Positions 1-5,689 of a stretch of DNA of 5,689 nt are shown piece after piece. This DNA is from Flavobacteriales bacterium (lineage in GTDB: Bacteria; Bacteroidota; Bacteroidia; Flavobacteriales_F; PHOS-HE28): NCBI GenBank assembly GCA_020437875.1, contig JAGQVR010000184.1, positions 1-5,689 on the forward strand, read 5' to 3'. The stretch's first letter is position 1; the number at the start of each line of letters is the position of its first letter. A program made the translations under genes and the position numbers. The notes under the pieces are model-generated. The model was not told the DNA's origin and did no database searches. It worked only from the letters and a program-made list of their open reading frames with translations.

Positions 1-2
1 AC

Positions 3-32
3 TTCATCCTTGAGATGGAGAACTGCGACTGA
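3..32 (+). CDS. Possible 3' end of a plus-strand gene entering from the left edge
   Basis: The plus-strand frame starting at base 3 reads FILEMENCD and then stops with TGA at 30-32. Eight of its nine codons end in G or C, as in the real genes here, whereas the other open plus frame at this edge shows no such bias. If real, this is the C-terminal tail of a gene converging on nrdJ, with 96 bases between the two stops. Nine codons are too few to name a product, and the match in codon use could be chance. Confidence 0.25.
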   Translation, partial: FILEMENCD

Positions 33-51
33 AACACCCGTCTGGCATAGC

Positions 52-100
52 GCGGTCGTAGTGGCCGGAGAGGTGGGATCATTTCATCAAGAACGACCGC
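52..100. repeat. 8-bp inverted repeat between the possible convergent gene ends
   Basis: GCGGTCGT at 52-59 is exactly mirrored by ACGACCGC at 93-100, with 33 bases between. It lies just downstream of the nrdJ stop, where a terminator would be expected. The loop is long and no T-run follows on either strand, so it is a poor intrinsic terminator and may be coincidental in GC-rich DNA. Confidence 0.35.
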
Positions 101-128
101 TGGTCACTGTGCGCTTCACCGATCACGA

Positions 129-2684
129 TCAACCACACTTCGAGCTACCACAACTCCGACACTTCAGGCAGCCCTCCTCATAGTACACGCCGTCCGCGTC
201 CCCACAATCGGCGCACCTCCGGCCGGCTGCACTGGTTCCGTCAGGGATGTAGCGTTGCAGCGCACGCACCACACCGTTCTTCCAGGTGTTGAGGGTCGTG
301 TCGTAGAGATTGAGGTTGGCCACCACATCAACCACCTGCGGCAGCGGCACGCCTTCGCGCAGCATGCCGCTGATGAGGATCGCATAGTTCCAGAACTCCT
401 TGTTGAAGGTTCGACTGAGGCCCTGCACCGTCACTCGGAAGTCGTCGGTATCGGCGTACTCCAGGTCATAGATGTTCTTTCCGCGCTTGTTGTCCCTCCG
501 CTTCACCACCCAGCCCTTGGTCACCCACCTGGGCAGTTCGAAACCACCATTGGCCCTGCCGGTGAAGATCTCATAGGGCCTTCCGTCGAACATGCCGACC
601 ACGGCGATCCAGGGTTCGGTCTCGTTGTGGAAGCGCAGTACATCAGCCTCGAGGCGTTCGGGGCGCGACACATGTTGGTGCTGCTCGGCCGGGGTGCCCT
701 TCTTCTCGGGGACAAGTACACCATGGCGACTTCCATCACGATACACGGTAATGCCCTTCAACCCTGCCTTCCACGCTTCGAGGTAGATGCCCCCGACCTC
801 CTCCACCGTGGCCGTCGCCGGCAGGTTGATCGTGCTGCTGATGGAGTGCGTTGTGTACTTCTGGACCACGGCCTGCAGACGTATGCGCTTGTACCAGTCG
901 ATGTCGTTGGCGGTGGCACCTGCGTAGGGGCTTAGTGTCGTATCCTGCTTCCCGCTCGCCCTCATCCAGTCCAACAAGCGCGGATGATGTACGGTGAACT
1001 CCTCCCACTGGTCGCCGAGCTCGTCGGTGAAGGACACCTTGGCCTTCGGGTCTCCAGTGACGACCTTGCGCCGCCTGGTGTAGCCCAGCATGTATACCGG
1101 TTCGATGCCGCTGCTGGTACGCGTGAGCAGACTGAGGGTGCCAGTGGGAGCGACGGTGCTGAGGCTGATGTTGCGGCGGCCATGTTCCATCATGCGCTCG
1201 TACACCTCAGGCAGCTCCAGCGCGAGCATCGCGGTGAATTCCGAGGTGCTTTCAATGGCCGGATCGAAGCCCGTGAAGGCGCCCCGCTCGATGGCCATGT
1301 CGATGCTGCTTTCGAATTCCGAGCGGCACTTGGTGCGCATGATCTCCTCCGTGGCGATGAGCGCAGCGTCGCTGTCGTACTTCAGACCGAGCGCGGCGAG
1401 GGCATCGGCCAGGCCGGTGAAGCCCAGACCCGTGCGACGGCCCTTGCGGCCGGTGTCTCGCAGAAGCTCCCAGGTCTCGTACTCCAGGCGCTTGACGGCA
1501 TCCGCCTCAGGGTCGGCCGTCACCTTGTCAAGGATGCGCTCCACAGCCTCGAGTTCCAGGTCCACCAGATCATCCATGAGGCGTTGGGCTTCATACGCCA
1601 CTTGTGCGAAGCGCTCGTGATCGAAACGTGCGTTCGGCGTGAACGCATCGGTCACGAAACTGAACAGGTTGATCGCCATGAGCCGGCAACTATCCCCGCC
1701 CTGCATGGCGATCTCGCTGCATGGGTTGGTGCTCTCGTTGCGGAAGTGCGGGTACACACTACTGGTGGAGTAATGGTGCTGCCGGTCCCAGAAGATCACA
1801 CCCGGTTCGGCGGTGCGGTGCGCGCAGGTGATCAGTGTGTTCCATAGCTCTCGCGCCTTGACCCGTCGTTCAACAATGGGTTCCTTCGCATCGATGGGCC
1901 AGCGCATGTAGAAATCCGCATCGGCATCCACCGCTTGAAGGAACTCATCGCTCACGCGAACGCTCACATTGGCACCGGTCACCTTGGCGAGGTCCTGCTT
2001 GATGGTGATGAACTGCTCCACGTCAGGGTGCGCGATGTCCATGGTGAGCATGAGCGCACCGCGACGTCCCTTTTGCGCCACTTCGCGGGTGGTGTTGCTG
2101 AAGCGTTCCATGAAGCTCACCGCACCGGTGCTTGTGCGCGCCGCATTGCTCACCTCGGCGCCCTCCGGCCGCAAAGTGCTCAGGTCGAAGCCCACACCGC
2201 AGCGCCGTTTGAAGAGCTGTGCCAGCTGCTCGTCGTTGCGAAGGATACCACCATAACTGTCCCGCGGTGAAGGGACCACCACGCAATTGCTCAGTGAAGC
2301 GAGCCGGTAAGGGTCGCCGAGCGAAGCCATCACGCTGCCCTGGGGTACGAGGTCGCGGAACCCATCGAACAACTTGAAGATACGCTCCTCGGTAAGGAGG
2401 GTGCGTTCACGGCCGTAGGCGCTCATTTGCGCAAGACTTGCGGCGGACACCGGGGCATATCCCGCCTCGATCCGGGCAAACTCACGCGCCATGCGCTGGT
2501 GCATCTCGGCAGGCCCCTTCTCCACCAGGTTTCCTCCCGCATCACGCAGGGCGTATTTGTTCACCCAAGTGGTCGCGGCCAGGTCATCACCGTTGAAATA
2601 GCGCAGCGCTTCTTCCAGGACTTCGGTCTGGTCATAACGGACGGTGTTCTGCGTGCGGGGTCGCGAGATCATCAAGGTGTTCAT
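129..2684 (-). CDS. nrdJ: Adenosylcobalamin-dependent class II ribonucleotide reductase
   Basis: This 851-residue cytoplasmic enzyme reduces ribonucleotides to deoxyribonucleotides, using coenzyme B12 to make its thiyl radical, so it needs neither oxygen nor a separate radical subunit. The catalytic barrel (about 125-660) shows SNC (C134), the loop NPCSEI with N320, C322 and E324, and C333 eleven residues later. In the family C322 carries the radical, E324 assists, and C134/C333 form the reducing disulfide. Further marks are STGAVSFMERFS (185-196), QKGRRGALM (204-212), the phosphate loop APTGT (512-516) and KGITVYRDGSR (643-653). Residues about 675-812 fit the C-terminal TSCPD-type domain. 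The tail has C824, C827, C839, C842, C845 and C850: probably a zinc ribbon followed by a terminal redox pair in CGSSKCG. There is no N-terminal ATP cone. The ATG start at 2684 has no Shine-Dalgarno; a second ATG four codons in is the alternative. The stop is TGA. No truncation or frameshift was seen. Confidence 0.97.
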   Translation of the reverse strand: MNTLMISRPRTQNTVRYDQTEVLEEALRYFNGDDLAATTWVNKYALRDAGGNLVEKGPAEMHQRMAREFARIEAGYAPVSAASLAQMSAYGRERTLLTEERIFKLFDGFRDLVPQGSVMASLGDPYRLASLSNCVVVPSPRDSYGGILRNDEQLAQLFKRRCGVGFDLSTLRPEGAEVSNAARTSTGAVSFMERFSNTTREVAQKGRRGALMLTMDIAHPDVEQFITIKQDLAKVTGANVSVRVSDEFLQAVDADADFYMRWPIDAKEPIVERRVKARELWNTLITCAHRTAEPGVIFWDRQHHYSTSSVYPHFRNESTNPCSEIAMQGGDSCRLMAINLFSFVTDAFTPNARFDHERFAQVAYEAQRLMDDLVDLELEAVERILDKVTADPEADAVKRLEYETWELLRDTGRKGRRTGLGFTGLADALAALGLKYDSDAALIATEEIMRTKCRSEFESSIDMAIERGAFTGFDPAIESTSEFTAMLALELPEVYERMMEHGRRNISLSTVAPTGTLSLLTRTSSGIEPVYMLGYTRRRKVVTGDPKAKVSFTDELGDQWEEFTVHHPRLLDWMRASGKQDTTLSPYAGATANDIDWYKRIRLQAVVQKYTTHSISSTINLPATATVEEVGGIYLEAWKAGLKGITVYRDGSRHGVLVPEKKGTPAEQHQHVSRPERLEADVLRFHNETEPWIAVVGMFDGRPYEIFTGRANGGFELPRWVTKGWVVKRRDNKRGKNIYDLEYADTDDFRVTVQGLSRTFNKEFWNYAILISGMLREGVPLPQVVDVVANLNLYDTTLNTWKNGVVRALQRYIPDGTSAAGRRCADCGDADGVYYEEGCLKCRSCGSSKCG

Positions 2685-2761
2685 GTTAGCTGTCTAAGAG
2701 GCGCCAAAATGCCTCGTAACGAACCCTGGGGAAGATGATGAAGATCAGCCATGGCCGTTCG

Positions 2762-2782
2762 TTATCCACCCTTTTGTCAACA
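2762..2782 (+). promoter_or_regulatory. Two DnaA-box-like 9-mers upstream of nrdJ
   Basis: TTATCCACC (2762-2770) matches the DnaA-box consensus TTATCCACA in eight of nine positions. TTGTCAACA (2774-2782) matches in seven of nine. They have the same orientation and their starts are 12 bases apart, about 80-100 bases before the nrdJ ATG. DnaA is known to act on the nrdAB promoter in Escherichia coli, so a similar link here is plausible. It is an inference from sequence likeness only. Confidence 0.3.
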
Positions 2783-2790
2783 CATGGGGC

Positions 2791-2839
2791 ATCCAGTCCA
2801 ATGGTCATTCGTTCAAGGTGACCGGTCACCTCACTGGAT
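2791..2839. repeat. 7-bp inverted repeat enclosing the 16-bp palindrome
   Basis: ATCCAGT at 2791-2797 is mirrored by ACTGGAT at 2833-2839. The pair encloses the perfect palindrome at 2816-2831, which nearly abuts its right arm (one base between). As RNA this could form an outer stem around an inner hairpin with a CCGG loop, in the presumed nrdJ leader. Confidence 0.5.
2816..2831. repeat. Perfect 16-bp palindrome, candidate operator
   Basis: AGGTGACCGGTCACCT is a perfect palindrome with no spacer, centred about 139 bases upstream of the nrdJ ATG. Its half GGTGACC occurs again at 2847-2853, exactly 30 bases from the copy at 2817-2823, or close to three helical turns. Such an arrangement suits binding by a dimeric regulator with an extra half-site. 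No known regulator consensus was recognised, so its role is unknown. Confidence 0.6.
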
Positions 2840-2840
2840 T

Positions 2841-2931
2841 CCGATCGGTGACCTTTCGATCCGGTGCATCGAGCGCGGATACCGCTTGGTGTGCAGCGGT
2901 ACGGAATACCCGATCGGGCACGGTACGATCC
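2841..2931. repeat. Imperfect 22-bp direct repeat, two copies
   Basis: Bases 2841-2862 and 2910-2931 match at 17 of 22 positions. Both begin with CCGATCGG and end with CGATCC, with the divergent bases between. In both copies the two CGATC cores start 15 bases apart, and the copies are 69 bases apart. The second copy overlaps a perfect 10-bp palindrome, CCCGATCGGG, at 2909-2918. The first copy contains the third GGTGACC half-site. Confidence 0.55.
2880..2901. repeat. Hairpin between the two 22-bp repeats
   Basis: TACCGCT (2880-2886) pairs exactly with AGCGGTA (2895-2901) around an 8-base loop. No T-run follows on either strand, so it is not a standard terminator. CGGTACG, overlapping its right arm at 2898-2904, recurs at 2921-2927. 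Confidence 0.5.
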
Positions 2932-3030
2932 TAACACCGGCAGAACATGGTCATCGCTCGGAGGTGTTCGTCGGCATGTAGGCACCAGCTTGTCGTGTGG
3001 TGATCAACGACCTGGTCCATGGGATCCAAC

Positions 3031-3044
3031 AGGGCCCACGCCCT
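3031..3044 (-). terminator. Weak hairpin just after the gdh stop
   Basis: AGGGC (3031-3035) pairs with GCCCT (3040-3044) around a 4-base loop, starting about 15 bases after the gdh TAG in the direction of transcription. The stem is short and is followed by GTTGG rather than a run of T, so it would be a weak intrinsic terminator at best. Confidence 0.2.
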
Positions 3045-3059
3045 TCATGGTGGTCGGTG

Positions 3060-4352
3060 CTACGGGAAGATGCCCCGCTCCTTGTACGCCTTCTCCAACC
3101 GACGCAGTGCAACGATGTAGGCACTGGTGCGCCAGTCGGTATCGAACTCCACCGCAGTGCTGGCCACACTGGCGAACGCCGTGGTGATCTTGTCATGGAT
3201 CATCTTCAGCACCTCGTCGATCTTCCAGTACTCGGCGCGCTTGTTCTGCAGCCACTCGATGTAGCTGCCGATCACACCGCCGCTGTTGCACAGGATGTCC
3301 GGGATGATCTCGACACCGTTCTTCCGCAGGATCGCCTCCCCCTCGGTGTCGGTCGGGCCGTTCGCCCCCTCGGCCACCACCTTGGCCGTGATCCTCCCGG
3401 CGTTCCTGGCGGTGATCTGGTTGCCCAATGCCGCAGGCACCACGATGTCACAATCGATCCCGAAGAAACCGTCCGCATCCAATGTGGTCGCTCCTTTGAA
3501 ACCGGCCACGCTGCGGTCGTTCTGTTCCACCCAGGTGTTCAATGCTTCCGGATCGATCCCTTCCGGATCGCGCACCGTGCCGCTCGCATCCTGCACCCCC
3601 ACGAGGGTCGCGCCTTCCATGGCCATGAAGTGTGCCGTCCAATAGCCCACGTTCCCGAAGCCCTGCACGATGTAGCGCTTGCCGCGCAGGTTCTCGTTCC
3701 GGCGTTCGGCCCAGGCCTTCAAGGTCACCACCACCCCGTAGCCCGTGGCGCGGTCCCGCCCTTCGAGACCACCCGCGCCCAGCGGCTTGCCGGTGACCAC
3801 GTGCAGGTTCGCGAAGCGCGTGCTCGGCGACTTCGTGCTGCTGAAGGTGTCGGCGATCCATGCCATGATCTGGCTGTTCGTGTTCACATCAGGCGCTGGA
3901 ATGTCCAGGTCAGGCCCGATGTTGTCCCCCAGGGCGTAGGTGAATCGACGGGTGATGCGCTCCAGCTCGGCCTGCGAATACTTCTTCGGGTCGATCTCGA
4001 TGCCGCCCTTCCCTCCCCCGTAGGGAAGTCCCGCCAGGGAGGTCTTCCAGGTCATCCAGATCGCGAGGGCTCGCGCACTGTCGATGTCCACCGTAGGGTG
4101 GTAACGCAACCCACCTTTGTACGGCCCCAGTGCGTTGTTATGCTGCACGCGGTAACCGGTGAACACGGCGATGCTGCCATCGTCCAGCTTCACCGGGAAG
4201 TGCACCACGATCTCGTTGTTGGTCTGCGCCAGGATCGTGCGCACACCCGGATCAAGGCCCATGACATCGGCAGCCCGTTCGAACTGCTCCATCACCACCT
4301 TGTACATGCCCTGCCTGGCCGGAGCCACAGGCGCTTCTGTCGTTGCGCTCAT
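3060..4352 (-). CDS. Glutamate dehydrogenase (Glu/Leu/Phe/Val dehydrogenase family)
   Basis: This 430-residue cytoplasmic enzyme interconverts glutamate with 2-oxoglutarate plus ammonia, using a nicotinamide cofactor. The substrate domain shows PYKGGLRYHP (K79), TWKTSLAGLPYGGGKGGI (K103, catalytic K115) and IPAPDVNTN (D155). Their spacing equals that of K89, K113, K125 and D165 of the Clostridium symbiosum enzyme as I recall it. The Rossmann domain has GFGNVG (231-236), and an acidic D255 near the end of the second strand hints at NAD use, which is not proven. NSGGVIGSYIEW (356-367) includes S363, a position that with K79 favours glutamate over leucine or phenylalanine. I chose the ATG at 4352; a TTG one codon earlier (4355) is in frame and would add one residue. 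Neither start has a Shine-Dalgarno. The stop is TAG. The gene begins 105 bases after the ATPase stop, so cotranscription is possible but undecided. I leave the symbol blank because gdhA and gdhB cannot be told apart here. Confidence 0.95.
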   Translation of the reverse strand: MSATTEAPVAPARQGMYKVVMEQFERAADVMGLDPGVRTILAQTNNEIVVHFPVKLDDGSIAVFTGYRVQHNNALGPYKGGLRYHPTVDIDSARALAIWMTWKTSLAGLPYGGGKGGIEIDPKKYSQAELERITRRFTYALGDNIGPDLDIPAPDVNTNSQIMAWIADTFSSTKSPSTRFANLHVVTGKPLGAGGLEGRDRATGYGVVVTLKAWAERRNENLRGKRYIVQGFGNVGYWTAHFMAMEGATLVGVQDASGTVRDPEGIDPEALNTWVEQNDRSVAGFKGATTLDADGFFGIDCDIVVPAALGNQITARNAGRITAKVVAEGANGPTDTEGEAILRKNGVEIIPDILCNSGGVIGSYIEWLQNKRAEYWKIDEVLKMIHDKITTAFASVASTAVEFDTDWRTSAYIVALRRLEKAYKERGIFP

Positions 4353-4457
4353 CAATGTGTTCGGTTGGACCCGCTGTGCGGGGGTGCGAAGTTCAGACGC
4401 GGGAACGCTTCCCCGACATGCCCGGCACCGGAACAGCGATCGGCGGGGCTTGACCGC
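4353..4457. other. 105-base spacer between the ATPase and gdh
   Basis: Two small hairpins are visible: GGGAA/TTCCC (4401-4405 with 4409-4413) and CCCGC/GCGGG (4370-4374 with 4378-4382), each with a 3-base loop. The second sits about 17 bases before the gdh ATG. Neither is followed by a T-run in the transcribed direction. No clear promoter or Shine-Dalgarno is seen. A short minus-strand frame ending in MSGKRSRV passes through but has no support, and it is not CcoS. Confidence 0.5.
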
Positions 4458-5689
4458 TCAGGATGCACCCCTGCCTCCCAGCCACACGGCCAGGGTGACG
4501 AAGCCCACCACGCTGACACTGCTCAACGGCATCAGGATGGCCGCGATCAGCGGGCTCATCTGGCCGGCCACCGCGAGCGATACACCGACCAGGTTGTAAC
4601 AAAGCGAGATGCCCAGGCTGGCGAAGACGATCCGGCGTGCCCGGCGGGCCATCCGCAGGAAATGGGGTAGTTGAGCGATGGCATCGGCATCAAGTATGGC
4701 GTCGCTGGCCGGCGTCAGTGCGGCGCTCGTCTCGGTCACGGTGATCCCCACATCACTCCTGGCGAGGGCCGCGGCGTCGTTCAGCCCATCACCCACCATC
4801 ATCACGCGATGCCCGGCCCGCTGCTGCTCCGCGATGAAGCGCGACTTGTCCGCAGGGCTGCAGCCGGTGCGGATGTCCGCCGGCGCGAAATGCTTGGCCA
4901 GTTCTTCGGCCACACGGTCATCCCCGGTCAGCAACCCGGTGCCCACGCTCCCTTCCAAGGCATCCACCGCCTCCACCACACCGGCCCTCGCCTGCTTCAT
5001 GATCCGGAAATGGCCGAGGACGTCCCCTCCTATCCGCACGAAGACGATGGCCTCCCCGTGGATCCGTTCCACATCATCCGCACTGCAGTACGCCGCTGAG
5101 CCGATACGGACCGGGACATCAAGCAGCACGCCTTCGATGCCCTTGCCAGGACTTTCGTGTACGCGATCAGGGGTGAGCAACGCATCCCGCAGATGCGCGT
5201 GGATGACGGCGCTCAAGGGATGTACGCTGCTGCGGGCGAGCGAGCGCACCATCGACCGCTGGACATCGGTCAGCGGAGCGCCCAACCACTCGACGCTGTG
5301 CGCTTCACGAGCGGTCAACGTCCCGGTCTTGTCGAACACGACCAGGTCAGTATGGGCCATGCGCTCCACCACCTCGGCATCGCGCAGGAACAAGCCGCGC
5401 TTACCCATCCACCGGACCGTATGGCCGTATGCGAAGGGCATGCTGAGCGCAAGCGCGCACGGACAGGCCACGATGAGCACGGCGGTGATCACCGGCCACA
5501 CCTGTGCAGCATCCTTCCCCCACCAATAGAGCCCCGCTCCAAGTGCGACAAGCAGTACAGCCACCGTGAACCGCCTGGCCACCGCATCGATCAGCCGTGG
5601 CATGGCGGGTCGTTCGGCCCCTGTCGCCTGTTCCGCCCACAATTGCTTCAACCGGCTCTCCGCGAAGGGGCGTAGCACTTCCAGGGTGA
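4458..5689 (-). CDS. Copper-type P1B ATPase (CcoI/FixI/CopA-like), N-terminus beyond the window
   Basis: This is the C-terminal part of an inner-membrane pump that drives heavy-metal transport by ATP hydrolysis. The frame stays open to the window edge; an internal GTG at 5676-5678 is not the true start and serves here only as residue 1. In order: a membrane segment (about 38-53), a second with the metal site CPC (72-74), the phosphorylation motif DKTGT (D116), the SxHPL motif (H153-P154), PGKGIEG (177-183), TGDD (251-254) and the hinge GDGLNDAAAL (296-305). Two last membrane segments follow, with YN (361-362) and M383 plus S386-S387. CPC, YN and M..SS together are the Cu(I)-pump signature (P1B-1). 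The CPCALALS and GDGLNDA wording recalls CcoI/FixI pumps that metallate cbb3 oxidase, but the N-terminal metal-binding and actuator domains lie outside, so CopA-type export remains possible. No ccoS follows; gdh does. The stop is TGA. Confidence 0.93.
   Translation of the reverse strand, partial: TLEVLRPFAESRLKQLWAEQATGAERPAMPRLIDAVARRFTVAVLLVALGAGLYWWGKDAAQVWPVITAVLIVACPCALALSMPFAYGHTVRWMGKRGLFLRDAEVVERMAHTDLVVFDKTGTLTAREAHSVEWLGAPLTDVQRSMVRSLARSSVHPLSAVIHAHLRDALLTPDRVHESPGKGIEGVLLDVPVRIGSAAYCSADDVERIHGEAIVFVRIGGDVLGHFRIMKQARAGVVEAVDALEGSVGTGLLTGDDRVAEELAKHFAPADIRTGCSPADKSRFIAEQQRAGHRVMMVGDGLNDAAALARSDVGITVTETSAALTPASDAILDADAIAQLPHFLRMARRARRIVFASLGISLCYNLVGVSLAVAGQMSPLIAAILMPLSSVSVVGFVTLAVWLGGRGAS

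Larger units (their letters stand above)
2685..3059. other. 375-base intergenic region between gdh and nrdJ, dense in dyads
   Basis: This gap runs from the gdh stop to the nrdJ start and should hold the end of the gdh transcript and the nrdJ control region. Its part 2762-2931 is crowded with palindromes and repeats, listed separately. No Shine-Dalgarno precedes nrdJ. I could not find a convincing Bacteroidota-type promoter (TTG near -33 with TAnnTTTG near -7): a TTGACA occurs on the minus strand at 2776-2781, but no proper partner lies about 17-20 bases on. No cobalamin riboswitch landmarks (B12 box) and no NrdR-box pair are visible. Weak open frames cross the gap on both strands; the minus one (2686-2985, GTG start) has near-neutral third positions and looks non-coding. 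Confidence 0.8.

Noticed and set aside
1..180. A plus-strand frame open from base 1 to the TAG at 181-183
   Set aside because: It has no start in the window, shows no third-position bias and overlaps the 3' end of nrdJ.
984..1847. A 287-codon plus-strand frame within nrdJ
   Set aside because: It lies wholly opposite nrdJ, including the NPCSEI active-site region, and its product has the His/Arg/Ala-rich look of an antisense shadow.
2776..2781. TTGACA on the minus strand as a -35 promoter element for nrdJ
   Set aside because: No fitting -10 or Bacteroidota -7 element lies at the right distance. The nearest AT-rich hexamer is only about nine bases away, and the stretch overlaps the DnaA-like boxes.
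2686..2985. A 99-codon minus-strand frame (GTG start) ending just before nrdJ
   Set aside because: Its third positions are near neutral (about 55% G/C), no domain is seen, and it runs through the dyad cluster. It is probably non-coding leader DNA.
2685..3059. A cobalamin riboswitch or NrdR boxes upstream of nrdJ
   Set aside because: I looked for the B12-box and related conserved elements, and for paired NrdR-type 16-mers, and found no credible match by eye. A covariance search would settle it.
2997..4670. A 557-codon plus-strand open frame antisense to glutamate dehydrogenase
   Set aside because: The minus-strand frame carries every catalytic motif of the enzyme. The antisense product is rich in His, Arg and Pro, shows no recognisable domain, and is explained by strong G/C bias at the third codon position of gdh.
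4678..5529. A 283-codon plus-strand frame opposite the ATPase
   Set aside because: It is Ser/Arg/Thr-rich, runs opposite the conserved DKTGT and GDGLND motifs, and has no recognisable domain.

Overview
The window is GC-rich (about 60% by eye) and carries three protein genes, all on the minus strand. From high to low coordinate they are: the C-terminal two thirds of a copper-type P1B ATPase (4458-5689, cut by the window edge), a complete hexameric-type glutamate dehydrogenase (3060-4352), and a complete adenosylcobalamin-dependent class II ribonucleotide reductase, NrdJ (129-2684). Every other long open frame is a shadow of one of these genes, including a very long plus-strand frame antisense to the dehydrogenase.

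The best guess for the source is a GC-rich member of the Bacteroidota, perhaps Flavobacteriales. The ATPase resembles the CcoI/FixI-like copper pumps of that phylum (CPCALALS segment, GDGLNDA hinge). The NrdJ resembles Bacteroidota forms, and neither complete gene has a Shine-Dalgarno sequence before its start. This is inference from remembered family features, not a database match.

Region by region: 1-32 may hold the last codons of a plus-strand gene converging on nrdJ, with a short gap to the nrdJ stop. The nrdJ gene fills 129-2684. A 375-base gap (2685-3059) separates the gdh stop from the nrdJ start. It is the most unusual non-coding part of the window, with a perfect 16-bp palindrome, a repeated half-site 30 bp away, a pair of DnaA-box-like 9-mers, an imperfect 22-bp direct repeat and several hairpins. 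A 105-base gap separates the ATPase stop from the gdh start. It has two small hairpins and no clear promoter or terminator.

The genes do not form an obvious pathway: copper export or oxidase metallation, glutamate/ammonia metabolism and deoxynucleotide synthesis. Shared orientation would allow cotranscription of the ATPase and gdh, but the 375-base gap suggests that nrdJ has its own control. I found no defence system, mobile element, CRISPR array, tRNA or rRNA. The proteins are ordinary housekeeping enzymes, and the second-look material lies mainly in the region upstream of nrdJ.
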